Assembly: GCA_913061235.1 (NCBI GenBank)
Contig: CAJXTB010000001.1
Span: forward strand, 372,001-436,000
Reading direction: 5' to 3'
Origin: an uncultured Pseudomonadota bacterium
GTDB lineage: Bacteria; Myxococcota_A; UBA796; GCA-2862545
DNA: 64,000 nt
A program made the position numbers and the translations under genes. Position 1 is the first letter of the stretch; each line of letters starts with the position of its first letter. The notes beneath the pieces were generated by a model. The model ran no database searches, was not told the DNA's origin, and was given only the letters and a program-made list of their open reading frames with translations. Shown in pieces: positions 9,233-17,285 of this stretch.

Positions 9233-9358
9233 GTGTGGATTCGACGCGTCATTACTGTTCTGGTCATCGCTGGAGTGACAGCAACCGGCATTGTCTGGTG
9301 GTTGTCGGAGACTCCACGCGCAGCATCTACCGTCTTGGTCCCAATGGATGAGGAATGA
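9233..9358 (+). CDS. Small single-pass membrane protein (41 residues)
   Basis: A GTG-initiated frame encodes two arginines, then a 20-residue hydrophobic segment (VITVLVIAGVTATGIVWWL) and an acidic tail ending VPMDEE. Its TGA stop overlaps the ATG of the DUF547 gene as ATGA, the usual sign of translational coupling. AGGGGA lies about 19 bases before the GTG, farther than usual, so the start is uncertain. Function is unknown; it may partner the DUF547 lipoprotein. Confidence 0.5.
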   Translation: MWIRRVITVLVIAGVTATGIVWWLSETPRAASTVLVPMDEE

Positions 9359-10140
9359 CTAGCGCACGCATCGCGCTGCTCCTCGTGTTCGCTGCGGCAT
9401 GCCGCGAGACAGTGCGCATCGACCGGGAAATTCCAGAGAGTGACCCAACATTTCGCTGGTCCTTCGTCCTAGAGCGCGTAGTCACAGAAGACGGGTATGT
9501 GGACTACGATCGGCTCTGGCATCATCGGGATGACCTGGACGAGTACTTGGTCTGGCTTGCCCATGCTCCGACCGGCGGACCGGATGACACCCGCACAAGT
9601 CAGTGGATCAATGCCCACAACGCGTTCGTCCTACACAGTGTGCTGTACACCACGAACGCACCTCCCGAGTGGCCAGCTTCACCACCGAGCAACACGCGAT
9701 TCCAGTACGACCTCGACAAAGACTGGGTCACAGCGAGCCAGATTCGCCACGCCTACCTGCGAGGCTACGCACAAGACCCACGAATCGCCGGAGCCCTCAT
9801 CGATGGCACGCGGTCCGGCCCACCGCTTCGCCCATTCACCTACACAGACTTTGACCTCGATGATGAGCTGGATGCCCAGATGCGGCGCTGGGTGAACGAT
9901 GCAGATCGCGGCGTAGTCGTCGTCAACGGCCAGGTGCAAGTGCCGCAAGAACTTGCAGATACGCGAAACGACATCTACCGCTGGACCCCAAACGAATCGG
10001 TCTGTCAGTTCGTTGCCCGCTACGCTGACGCAGAACTTTCGGCGTCCCTTAATGAAGTGAAGTGTACCTTAGTTCCACGTGAACGGGACGCGTCTTTGCA
10101 CCACAAGACCCGCCCTGACCGGGTGCAGCACCCTCGCTAG
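9355..10140 (+). CDS. DUF547 family lipoprotein
   Basis: 261 residues with a lipoprotein signal (ARIALLLVFAAAC, Cys16 as the acylated residue). The DUF547 core follows: YVDYDRLWHHRDDLDEYLVW, then SQWINAHNAFVLHSVLY (canonical WINAYNA), and later RSGPPLRPFTY. DUF547 proteins are widespread and often secreted or membrane-attached, but their function is unknown. It is translationally coupled to the small membrane protein before it; lipA starts 50 bp downstream. Confidence 0.85.
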   Translation: MTSARIALLLVFAAACRETVRIDREIPESDPTFRWSFVLERVVTEDGYVDYDRLWHHRDDLDEYLVWLAHAPTGGPDDTRTSQWINAHNAFVLHSVLYTTNAPPEWPASPPSNTRFQYDLDKDWVTASQIRHAYLRGYAQDPRIAGALIDGTRSGPPLRPFTYTDFDLDDELDAQMRRWVNDADRGVVVVNGQVQVPQELADTRNDIYRWTPNESVCQFVARYADAELSASLNEVKCTLVPRERDASLHHKTRPDRVQHPR

Positions 10141-10153
10141 GTCGCTGGTGCTG
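10126..10153. other. Hairpin at the 3' end of the DUF547 gene
   Basis: CAGCACC pairs with GGTGCTG over a 14-nt loop spanning the stop codon, 38 bp before lipA. There is no T-run. It could be a weak terminator, an mRNA-stability element or chance. Confidence 0.3.
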
Positions 10154-10190
10154 AATCAGTGTTACTGGGCCCGACTACAGGGAGCGACTG

Positions 10191-11087
10191 ATGGCCGTAC
10201 GAACGCCGAAGCCACCTTGGTTGAAGGTCCGCATGCCGGGCTCACCTCGGTACCATGAGCTCAAGTCGCGCGCGCGCGACCTACGTCTTGCGACTGTGTG
10301 CGAAGAAGCTCGTTGCCCGAATATCGGTGAATGTTGGGGCGGAGGGACCGCTACCTTCATGGTGATGGGCGATACCTGCACCCGTGGCTGTCGTTTCTGC
10401 TCGGTGAAGACTGCGAAGAACCCGGAAGCCTTGGATCCTTGGGAACCCACGAACTTGGCCATCGCTATCGCCGAGATGGGCCTGGACTATGTGGTGGTCA
10501 CAAGCGTGGACCGCGACGACGTGGAAGACGGCGGTGCCGCTCACTTCGCCAAGTGCATCACCGAGACCCGCGACAAAGCCCCCAAGACGTTGGTTGAGGT
10601 CTTGATTCCAGACTTCCGCGGCAATGTTGACCATCTGCGCAAGGTGGTAGACGCAAAGCCAGAGGTCATCGCCCACAACATCGAGACCGTGCGTCGCCTC
10701 ACCCATCCCGTTCGGGACAAGAAGGCAACCTACGACCAGTCCCTTAAGGTTCTGGCCGATATCAAGGTCATGGACCCGAGCCGCTACACAAAGTCGTCCA
10801 TCATGGTGGGACTGGGTGAGACACCCGAAGAGGTCAGTGAGTGCATGCGTGACCTGCGTGCTGTTGACTGCGACTTCCTCACCATTGGCCAGTACCTACA
10901 GCCAACCATGAAGCACCTCAAAGTCGACGGATTCGTCCACCCGGACATCTTCGAAGCATGGCGTAAAGAAGGACTGGCGATGGGCTTTAAGTATGTAGCG
11001 AGCGGTCCCCTCGTGCGGTCGTCGTACAAGGCAGGCGAGTTCTTCCTTACCGAGTTCATTCAGAAACAACGGGAACAACAGGCATGA
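10191..11087 (+). CDS. lipA: Lipoyl synthase (radical SAM)
   Basis: 298 residues with both iron-sulfur motifs: the auxiliary-cluster cysteines CEEARCPNIGEC (Cys37, 42, 48) and the radical-SAM CxxxCxxC in CTRGCRFC (Cys63, 67, 70). LipA inserts two sulfurs into protein-bound octanoyl groups to form lipoyl. Its stop overlaps the start of the E1-beta-like gene as ATGA, so lipoate synthesis is coupled here to a lipoate-using complex. The octanoyl transferase lipB is 18 kb away. All conserved cysteines are present. Confidence 0.96.
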   Translation: MAVRTPKPPWLKVRMPGSPRYHELKSRARDLRLATVCEEARCPNIGECWGGGTATFMVMGDTCTRGCRFCSVKTAKNPEALDPWEPTNLAIAIAEMGLDYVVVTSVDRDDVEDGGAAHFAKCITETRDKAPKTLVEVLIPDFRGNVDHLRKVVDAKPEVIAHNIETVRRLTHPVRDKKATYDQSLKVLADIKVMDPSRYTKSSIMVGLGETPEEVSECMRDLRAVDCDFLTIGQYLQPTMKHLKVDGFVHPDIFEAWRKEGLAMGFKYVASGPLVRSSYKAGEFFLTEFIQKQREQQA

Positions 11088-11959
11088 GCGCCTCGCCCTT
11101 AGCCAATGCTGTACGAGGCGCGCTCAGCGACGCCATGGCCAACAACTCGAGCATCGTCGTGCTTGGCGAAACAGCCGGTCGCGGCGGCGGTTTGTGGGGC
11201 GGAACAGCAGGCCTGATGAGTACCTTCGGTCCCGACCGGGTTCGAGACCTTCCAGTGTCCGACCGAGCAATGGTTGGCTTGGCCGTTGGACTGGCACTCG
11301 CGGGGCAAGTCCCCGTGGTGGAGCTGAGCTCCACCCACCGCCTCGTTGCCGTGGCGGAGGCTCTACTCCACATCGCCAGCATCGCAGCAGATACCGCATT
11401 TTCACCGACCCTCGTTGTTCGCGTACCTTACGGTCAGCATGCAGGTCCAACCGTCGACCTCCCCATCGGGAGCATTGCCCTGCCAGGTGTACGCGTGGTC
11501 TGCGCACGGTCGCCCGAATCCGCGACACAACTATTGGCAGACGCCCTCAAGACGCCTGGCGCAACCGTTTTGTTGGAGCCAAGGGCAGGACTCAGCGCGC
11601 CGCCAACCAGCAACGCACCCGGCTGTGACGTCGTTCGAACTGGGTCCCATATGACCATCGTCGCATGGGGGGCTGATGTCAGCCTCGCCATTGAGGCGGC
11701 AGACCAGCTCGCGGCAGACGGCCTAGACGCCGAAGTCATCGACGCTGTGACCATCGCTCCATTGGACGTCACGGGCCTGTGCGCCTCGGTCCGAAAGACA
11801 GGCCGTCTCATCGTCCTGCACCCCAACGATTCCCAGCTCTCCAACAACGTCGTACAAGCCGTTGTCGAGGGCGCATTTTTATACCTGGAAGCGCCACCTG
11901 CGCGCGCCACCACCCTCCATCAGGTCGTCGCCGCAGCCCGCGAATCTGCCACCTGGTGA
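11084..11959 (+). CDS. 2-oxoacid dehydrogenase E1 beta-like subunit (atypical)
   Basis: 291 residues, shorter than the usual 320-340. The fold is recognisable: GETAGRGGGLWGGTAGL, DRVRDLPVSDRAMVGLAVG, PVVELSS, VVRVPYG and a C-terminal transketolase domain (AEVIDAVTIAPLD). Two things are odd. The family sequence P-I-S-E, whose glutamate contacts the thiamine aminopyrimidine ring, is PVSD here (Asp60). The histidine-rich HHSQS segment after RTPYGG is replaced by GQHAGPTVDLP. The gene lies between lipA and the E2 gene with tight spacing. Membership of the E1-beta family is clear; catalytic competence is doubtful. Confidence 0.8.
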   Translation: MSASPLANAVRGALSDAMANNSSIVVLGETAGRGGGLWGGTAGLMSTFGPDRVRDLPVSDRAMVGLAVGLALAGQVPVVELSSTHRLVAVAEALLHIASIAADTAFSPTLVVRVPYGQHAGPTVDLPIGSIALPGVRVVCARSPESATQLLADALKTPGATVLLEPRAGLSAPPTSNAPGCDVVRTGSHMTIVAWGADVSLAIEAADQLAADGLDAEVIDAVTIAPLDVTGLCASVRKTGRLIVLHPNDSQLSNNVVQAVVEGAFLYLEAPPARATTLHQVVAAARESATW

Positions 11960-11974
11960 GTTGGAGAATTCTTC

Positions 11975-13240
11975 ATGGCCTTTGTGTTTGAGCTTCCCGA
12001 GATTGGGGAAGGTGTTGTTGAAGGTGAGATTGTTGCTTGGCTTGTCGGCGAAGGCGACACCATTCAGCGGGATGCACCCCTATGCGAGATAATGACGGAC
12101 AAGGCGACCGTTGAGATCAGCTCCCCAACCAGCGGTACAGTGTCCAAGCTCCACGGTGAGCCCGGCGACATTGTCCAAGTTCATTCACCCCTCGCCGAAA
12201 TCGACGAGTCTGGAGCACCCGCCGCTGCCCCCGCACCAAAGGCTGCCGCCCCTGCCAAGCCAGCACCGAAGCCCGCACCGGCTCCGGCTCCACGCCCAGT
12301 CGCCGCTGCCCCCGCACCAAAGGCCGCTCCACGAAGCGCCACGCTAGCTGACGGTCCTCCCAAGGCAACTCCCGCCGTTCGGCGCCGGGCACATGAAGAG
12401 GGCGTAAACCTGCATGCCGTCACTGGCACCGGTCCATCCGGTCGCATCACCCATGCAGACGTAGACGGCGCGAACAGCCCGAACGCTGGCGTCCTGCCGA
12501 CCTCCGCCGTCGCCATGCCACAGGTGCACCCGTCGGGAACCGAAGAGCGCGTCAAGATTATTGGCCTGCGTCGCAAGATTGCCGAGGCCATGGTCAAGAG
12601 CAAGCGGACCGCACCGCACTTCACCTACGTGGAAGAAGTCGACGGGACCGAGCTTGTGGCGTTGCGCAAGCGTCTCAAGGAACGTGCCGCAAAGCATGGT
12701 GTCAAGCTTAGCTACCTGCCATTCCTGATGAAGGCCGCCAGCGTGGCCTTCCGCGAGTTCCCAAATGTGAACGCCGTCATGGATGAAGACAAGTTCGAGC
12801 TTGTCGTCAAGGGCGACCACAACATCGGCGTGTCCATCGAGACACCGAATGGTCTGTTTGTTGGCGTGGTTCGCAACATTGAGCAGAAGTCCATTCTACG
12901 CATTGCAGCCGACCTGCAAGCGGTCGTCGAGCGCGTTCGCAACGGTACGGCAAGCCGTGAAGACCTCACCGGAGGCACGTTCACCCTCACGAGCACCGGC
13001 AACGTGGGCGGTGTCTTGGCGACCCCCATCCTCAACCATCCCGAAGTCGCGATTCTTGGCTTCAACGCCATTCGCGAGCGGCCAATGGTGGTTGACGGAA
13101 ACATCGTCGCACGGCACATGTTCTACCTGTCACCATCCTTCGACCACCGAGTCATTGATGGTGCGGTCGCCGCACGCTTTACCGACGCCATGAAGTCCAT
13201 CCTAGAACACCCAGAGAACCTTCTGTTGGAGCTGGTGTGA
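11975..13240 (+). CDS. Dihydrolipoamide acyltransferase (E2) of a 2-oxoacid dehydrogenase complex
   Basis: 421 residues. An N-terminal lipoyl domain has the modified lysine at Lys43 in MTDKATVEIS. A long Ala/Pro linker follows, then a peripheral-subunit-binding domain (TPAVRRRAHEEGVNLHAVTG) and the catalytic domain ending in the active-site motif SFDHRVIDGAVAARF. E2 forms the core that carries acyl groups from E1 to CoA; the exact substrate (pyruvate or branched-chain 2-oxoacid) cannot be fixed. The E1-alpha-like gene starts inside its last codon (4-bp overlap). GGAG precedes the ATG. All expected catalytic residues are present. Confidence 0.93.
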   Translation: MAFVFELPEIGEGVVEGEIVAWLVGEGDTIQRDAPLCEIMTDKATVEISSPTSGTVSKLHGEPGDIVQVHSPLAEIDESGAPAAAPAPKAAAPAKPAPKPAPAPAPRPVAAAPAPKAAPRSATLADGPPKATPAVRRRAHEEGVNLHAVTGTGPSGRITHADVDGANSPNAGVLPTSAVAMPQVHPSGTEERVKIIGLRRKIAEAMVKSKRTAPHFTYVEEVDGTELVALRKRLKERAAKHGVKLSYLPFLMKAASVAFREFPNVNAVMDEDKFELVVKGDHNIGVSIETPNGLFVGVVRNIEQKSILRIAADLQAVVERVRNGTASREDLTGGTFTLTSTGNVGGVLATPILNHPEVAILGFNAIRERPMVVDGNIVARHMFYLSPSFDHRVIDGAVAARFTDAMKSILEHPENLLLELV

Positions 13241-13839
13241 GCATCGACTTTTCCCAAGCTGTCGAACAGGTGCGGAGCGCGAGCGACGCCCTGGATTCGA
13301 CGGGAACCCCCTTCCCTGTCCCCGTAGGCAACTTGGCGCCATTGGTCGCCGGGACCGTGACGGCGTTGTCGCGTCGGGACTGGTGGGTACCTGGACTGCG
13401 CGAGCGCTGCGGAGCAGTTCTTCGTGATGTGCGCATCGAGCGCCTCGAAGAAGGCTTTCAGGGTGCTAAGCCCTACCGCGTCGCTCCGCCCTCTGCGTCT
13501 CCCGCGCTGCGCGCCCTCGTTGCCACAGGCTTGGCCCTTGGCAGTGAAGACGGCGTTGCGGTGGTTCACTTGGGCATCGGAAGTGTCTCGGACGGTGCCT
13601 TTCACGAAGCGCTCAACCTCGCCGCCCTCACCGGCTCCAAGGTAGTGTTCGTCATCGCCTGCCAGTCGCTCGACGACGGTGCACCCGTAGGTCCACAGAC
13701 CGCTGCATCCCCTGCTGACCTGGCCAAAGCGTACGGAATCCACGTTACTTCGGTCGATGGCAACGATGCCTCTGCCGTTCACGCCGCAGTTTCCGCGGCA
13801 CGAGATCTTGCACCACACGTTGTGTGTGCAGACCTATAG
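13237..13839 (+). CDS. Truncated E1 alpha-like subunit lacking the thiamine-diphosphate motif
   Basis: 200 residues against the usual 320-400 for E1 alpha. The core aligns well: VVHLGIGSVSDGAFHEALNL matches the family FFGDGAxxEGxFHEALN, and PADLAKAYGIHVTSVDGND matches the segment after the cofactor site. The Mg-thiamine-diphosphate motif GDG...NN is missing: GDG is GIG (113-115) and the NN pair is CQ. The protein stops at APHVVCADL, where the family continues for 100 or more residues. There is no frameshift, and spacing to E2 is tight (4-bp overlap), so this looks like a maintained, reduced subunit rather than a decaying pseudogene. Its role may be structural; that is inference. Confidence 0.75.
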   Translation: MSIDFSQAVEQVRSASDALDSTGTPFPVPVGNLAPLVAGTVTALSRRDWWVPGLRERCGAVLRDVRIERLEEGFQGAKPYRVAPPSASPALRALVATGLALGSEDGVAVVHLGIGSVSDGAFHEALNLAALTGSKVVFVIACQSLDDGAPVGPQTAASPADLAKAYGIHVTSVDGNDASAVHAAVSAARDLAPHVVCADL

Positions 13840-13852
13840 TTTCCCCACGAAT

Positions 13853-13873
13853 GCGCCCCCAATGAGCGGGCGC
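13853..13873 (+). promoter_or_regulatory. Hairpin upstream of the E3 ribosome-binding site
   Basis: GCGCCC pairs with GGGCGC over a 9-nt loop, ending four bases before the GGAG that serves the E3 ATG. It could modulate translation or stabilise the downstream mRNA. Confidence 0.3.
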
Positions 13874-13887
13874 CTCGGAGAGTTTCC

Positions 13888-15282
13888 ATGAGCAATACGG
13901 ACTACGGCGCCATCGTTATTGGTGCAGGCCCCGGCGGCTACCCCTGTGCCATTCGCTTGGGCCAGCTCGGCGTCAAGACACTCATCGTTGAGAAGGAATA
14001 CTGGGGCGGCGTCTGCTTGAACGTTGGCTGCATTCCATCGAAGGCCATGATCACAGCTGCCAAGCACTTCGAAGAGATGCAGCATGCTGCCGACTTCGGC
14101 ATTGAAGTGTCGGGCGACATCACCATGAATGCCACTGCCCTTCAGGCCTTCAAGAACAAGGTTGTGACGCGTCTGACCGGAGGCGTCTCCACACTGCTCA
14201 AGGGCAACAAGGTCGAACAAGCCATGGGCACGGCCACCATCACCGGCCCGAACACTGTCGAAATCGATGGCCCGGACGGTAAGAAGACTGTCACCGCCGA
14301 GCACATTGTGATTGCGACCGGCAGCTCGCCCATCCAGATTCCTGGCTTCGAGTTCGCGGACGAGCGCATCCTCGACAGCACCGGCGCCTTGGAGCTCAAC
14401 GAGATTCCCAAGCGGTTGGTCGTCATTGGCGGCGGCTACATTGGCCTTGAGATGGGCGGAATGTTCAGCAAGCTTGGCACGGAAGTCACCATTGTCGAGA
14501 TGATGGACCAAATCCTGCCGGGCTTTGACCCAGACGTCACCAAGATCTTGGCCCGCAAGCTCAAGAAGCAGAAGGTCAAGACCCTACTGAAGACCAAAGC
14601 TCTCGGCTGGGAAGCGGCAGACGACGGCATCGTCGTCAACGTGGAGACCCCCAAGGGCAAAGAAAGCATTGAAGCCGACTACGTACTGGTGACCGTCGGA
14701 CGTCGTCCGAACTCACGCGGCGTAGCCGACGCTCTGAACCTTGAGATGGACGGCCCGTTCTTCAAGTCAAACGACCAGCGTCGAACCAGCGTGCCCAACG
14801 TCTTCGCGATTGGCGACGTCACGTGTCAGCCAATGCTCGCCCACAAGGCAACGCACGAGGGCGAAATCGTCGCTGAGATCATCGCCGGTCATGACGTGAA
14901 GATTGACTACAAGACTGTGCCAGCCGTGGTCTTCACCGACCCCGAAGTCGCGACCGCCGGTCTCGACGAAAAGACGGCCCGCGAGCAAGGCGAAATCCTG
15001 GTTGGCAAGGTGCCCTTCGCAGCTGTGGGTCGCGCCGTCACGGCGAACGAAACCGACGGCTTCTACAAGGTCATCATCGACAAAGAAACCAAGCTTATCC
15101 TTGGCGTCACCATCGTCGGATACCACGCTAGCGACCTCATCAGCGAGGCCGGCTTGGCCATCGAGATGAGTGCGGAAGCCCTGGACATTGGCCTGACCAT
15201 CCACCCGCACCCGACACTCGGCGAAGGCGTGATGGAAGCAGCAAAGGCAGCACTTGGCGAGGCCATCCACATCCTCAACTAG
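13888..15282 (+). CDS. lpdA: Dihydrolipoyl dehydrogenase (E3)
   Basis: 464 residues of the class I disulfide oxidoreductase fold: FAD motif VIGAGPGGYPCA near residue 10, redox disulfide GGVCLNVGCIPSK (Cys43, Cys48), NAD motif VIGGGYIGLEMG, and the C-terminal HPHPTLGE holding the catalytic His and Glu. E3 reoxidises dihydrolipoyl E2 with NAD. GGAG lies nine bases before the ATG. It is the last gene of the lipA-E1b-E2-E1a-E3 operon and appears fully functional. Confidence 0.96.
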   Translation: MSNTDYGAIVIGAGPGGYPCAIRLGQLGVKTLIVEKEYWGGVCLNVGCIPSKAMITAAKHFEEMQHAADFGIEVSGDITMNATALQAFKNKVVTRLTGGVSTLLKGNKVEQAMGTATITGPNTVEIDGPDGKKTVTAEHIVIATGSSPIQIPGFEFADERILDSTGALELNEIPKRLVVIGGGYIGLEMGGMFSKLGTEVTIVEMMDQILPGFDPDVTKILARKLKKQKVKTLLKTKALGWEAADDGIVVNVETPKGKESIEADYVLVTVGRRPNSRGVADALNLEMDGPFFKSNDQRRTSVPNVFAIGDVTCQPMLAHKATHEGEIVAEIIAGHDVKIDYKTVPAVVFTDPEVATAGLDEKTAREQGEILVGKVPFAAVGRAVTANETDGFYKVIIDKETKLILGVTIVGYHASDLISEAGLAIEMSAEALDIGLTIHPHPTLGEGVMEAAKAALGEAIHILN

Positions 15283-15298
15283 GACACGGCGCCAGCAG

Positions 15299-16231
15299 CT
15301 ATTCGAGAGCCCGCCGGACTACCGGTGGGCTTTCGTCGTTCTGCGGCAATGTGTCGCGCTCCACCTGTAGGGTGACATGGTCCACACCGTAGTCGTTCTT
15401 CAGAATGTCTGTGCCAGCCAAGCGCAGTGCGTCTAGGTCGGTACCAGGCCCCCCCACGATGTGAGCCGTGACAATGCTCGTGGACCCATCGAGCGTCCAC
15501 ACATGCAGGTCGTGAACGTTGATGATGCCTGGAAGGCTTCGTAGCGACGCAATGGCGTCCGTGGTGTTGAACCCGGGCGGCGGTAGCTGAAGGAGGACCC
15601 GAGCAGACTCGGTGAGCAGTCCCCACCCCGCCCAGACGACCAATGCCGCGATGAGTACGCTGATCAGCGGGTCTGCGAGGTGAAAGCCCGCCAGCATGAA
15701 GCCCGCCGCAATGATAGCGCCAACGCTTCCAGCCGCATCCGCGAGCATGTGCCACAGCGCGCCCTTGGCGTTCATGTCATCGCTACCCGCCCGCCACAGG
15801 TACCAAGCGCTGCCCAGATTCACCGCCAAGCCAAGGGTAGCCACCACGAGCACGGGTAAGCCCGCAATCGGCGGGGGTCCTGCAAGCATCCGCTGGCCAG
15901 CCTCCCACACAATCCACGCACTGGCCGCCCACAGAAGCAAGCCGTTGAGGAAGGCGCCAAGCACCTCGGCGCGGCGCAGTCCAAAGGTCTGGTTGGGATC
16001 GGGTGGCCGCAGTGCAAGCCGTGCAGCACCGAGTGCTACCGCAATCGACAAGACGTCGCTCACCATGTGAGCAGCATCACCGAGCAACGCCAGACTGCCT
16101 GAGTACCAACCAACACCGGCTTCTACGAAGAGAAAGCCGCCGTTCAGTATCAGAGCCACCCAGAGTGCACGACGAGTCGCATCACCGACCGTGGAGCCGT
16201 GGTGGTGTGGATGTGCATCAAAGTCGTCCAT
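15299..16231 (-). CDS. Cation diffusion facilitator metal exporter (CzcD/ZitB type)
   Basis: 310 residues. A short cytoplasmic His-rich head (MDDFDAHPHHHG) precedes six membrane segments. The zinc-site HxxxD pairs are visible in GDAAHMVSD (second helix) and HMLADAAGS (fifth helix). A C-terminal cytoplasmic domain (INVHDLHVWTLDGS) follows. The family exchanges protons for Zn, Cd or Co, exporting the metal. A much longer upstream frame exists but would begin inside the divergent lipoprotein gene; I start at the ATG just before the His-rich head. It converges on lpdA with a 16-bp gap. Confidence 0.9.
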   Translation of the reverse strand: MDDFDAHPHHHGSTVGDATRRALWVALILNGGFLFVEAGVGWYSGSLALLGDAAHMVSDVLSIAVALGAARLALRPPDPNQTFGLRRAEVLGAFLNGLLLWAASAWIVWEAGQRMLAGPPPIAGLPVLVVATLGLAVNLGSAWYLWRAGSDDMNAKGALWHMLADAAGSVGAIIAAGFMLAGFHLADPLISVLIAALVVWAGWGLLTESARVLLQLPPPGFNTTDAIASLRSLPGIINVHDLHVWTLDGSTSIVTAHIVGGPGTDLDALRLAGTDILKNDYGVDHVTLQVERDTLPQNDESPPVVRRALE

Positions 16232-16294
16232 GCGACGACGTAGCCGTCGCGAGTGGTCACGACCACGGCCAAGTGGTCGCAACGTAGCTAACGG

Positions 16295-17179
16295 ATGCGA
16301 ATGAAGATGCTCATCGTTGCTCCCCTCCTGCTCGCCGCCTGTACCGCCACAACCGAAGCCCCCGCGCCGAGCGTTGCCGCACCAGCCCCTACTCACGTCA
16401 CAGCACCCACGGAGTCTGACCGCGAAGCACGCGTACAAGCTGCTCACGAGCACCTAGAAGCGTCCGACGGTGGCAAGGCCCTGCGCGCTGTCATCGACGC
16501 CCACGGCGGTCTACAGACGTGGTTTGAGTCTGGAGCGCTGGCCTTCGACTTCAACTACTTGCCCGAAGGCGCTCCCGAACGTCGCATGTACACCCGGTCT
16601 GAGGTCGACACCTGGTCTGTGCGGGCCCGACAGACCGAGCTTGGCGACAACGCCGATGCCGCACTCGGCTGGGACGGTCAATCAGCCTGGGTCACCCCGC
16701 AAGCCAGTGCCTTCCCTGCGCCCGCAGCGTTCTGGGCAACGACCCCCTACTACTTTGTGGGTGTCCCCTGGGTGCTCTCGGACCCGGGCACCACACACAC
16801 GTTGGAAACAGCTGTCGACCTTCCGCTGCTGGACGGTTCCACGCGCAGCGTCAACACCATCCGCGTGACCTACGACCCGGGAACCGGCCAAGCACCCGAC
16901 GACTACTACGTGGTTCACAGCGACGTCGATACCGGCGAGATGGTGGCACTGCGCTACATCGTCACAGATCCAGTCGTGCGCGGTGCCGACTCTCCGCCCC
17001 CTCGTGAGACCATTCTGTTCTTCAGTCAGCGTCAGACAATTGTCGGACTCGTATTCTCCGGCCATTACGACGGATTCTATTGGGCGGACGGTGAACGTGG
17101 CGACCGAAAGAGCACGGTAGATGTCACGAACATCGACGTCACACCCGCCATCTTGCTGGAAGCTTTCGCGAGCCAGTGA
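16295..17179 (+). CDS. Lipoprotein, DUF6503-like
   Basis: 294 residues with a lipoprotein signal (MLIVAPLLLAAC) and a Pro/Ala/Thr-rich linker. The mature domain has LRAVIDAHGGLQTWF, then DAALGWDGQSAWV and TPYYFVGVPWVLSDPG, resembling DUF6503 and related LolA-like outer-membrane-facing beta proteins. Function is unknown. It is divergent from the metal exporter (63 bp between starts) and ends before a hairpin terminator. Confidence 0.65.
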   Translation: MRMKMLIVAPLLLAACTATTEAPAPSVAAPAPTHVTAPTESDREARVQAAHEHLEASDGGKALRAVIDAHGGLQTWFESGALAFDFNYLPEGAPERRMYTRSEVDTWSVRARQTELGDNADAALGWDGQSAWVTPQASAFPAPAAFWATTPYYFVGVPWVLSDPGTTHTLETAVDLPLLDGSTRSVNTIRVTYDPGTGQAPDDYYVVHSDVDTGEMVALRYIVTDPVVRGADSPPPRETILFFSQRQTIVGLVFSGHYDGFYWADGERGDRKSTVDVTNIDVTPAILLEAFASQ

Positions 17180-17208
17180 TGATTGGGAAAGACTAGCGGC
17201 CACGCAAA

Positions 17209-17250
17209 AACGCCGTGTCAGGGTCCCTAAGAGACTCTGCACGGCGTCTT
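17209..17250. terminator. Hairpin terminator between convergent genes
   Basis: ACGCCGTG pairs with CACGGCGT over a 22-nt loop that itself holds the short palindrome AGGGTCCCT. A5 on one side and CTT on the other make it a plausible two-way terminator. Confidence 0.6.
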
Positions 17251-17285
17251 GAGTGAGTGCGCAAGAACTGCGCACACAGCGGGTT

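Noticed and set aside
13237-13839. E1 alpha-like gene as a pseudogene
   Set aside because: No frameshift or internal stop, tight spacing with neighbours, and the partner E1 beta shows parallel change; kept as a reduced but maintained gene.
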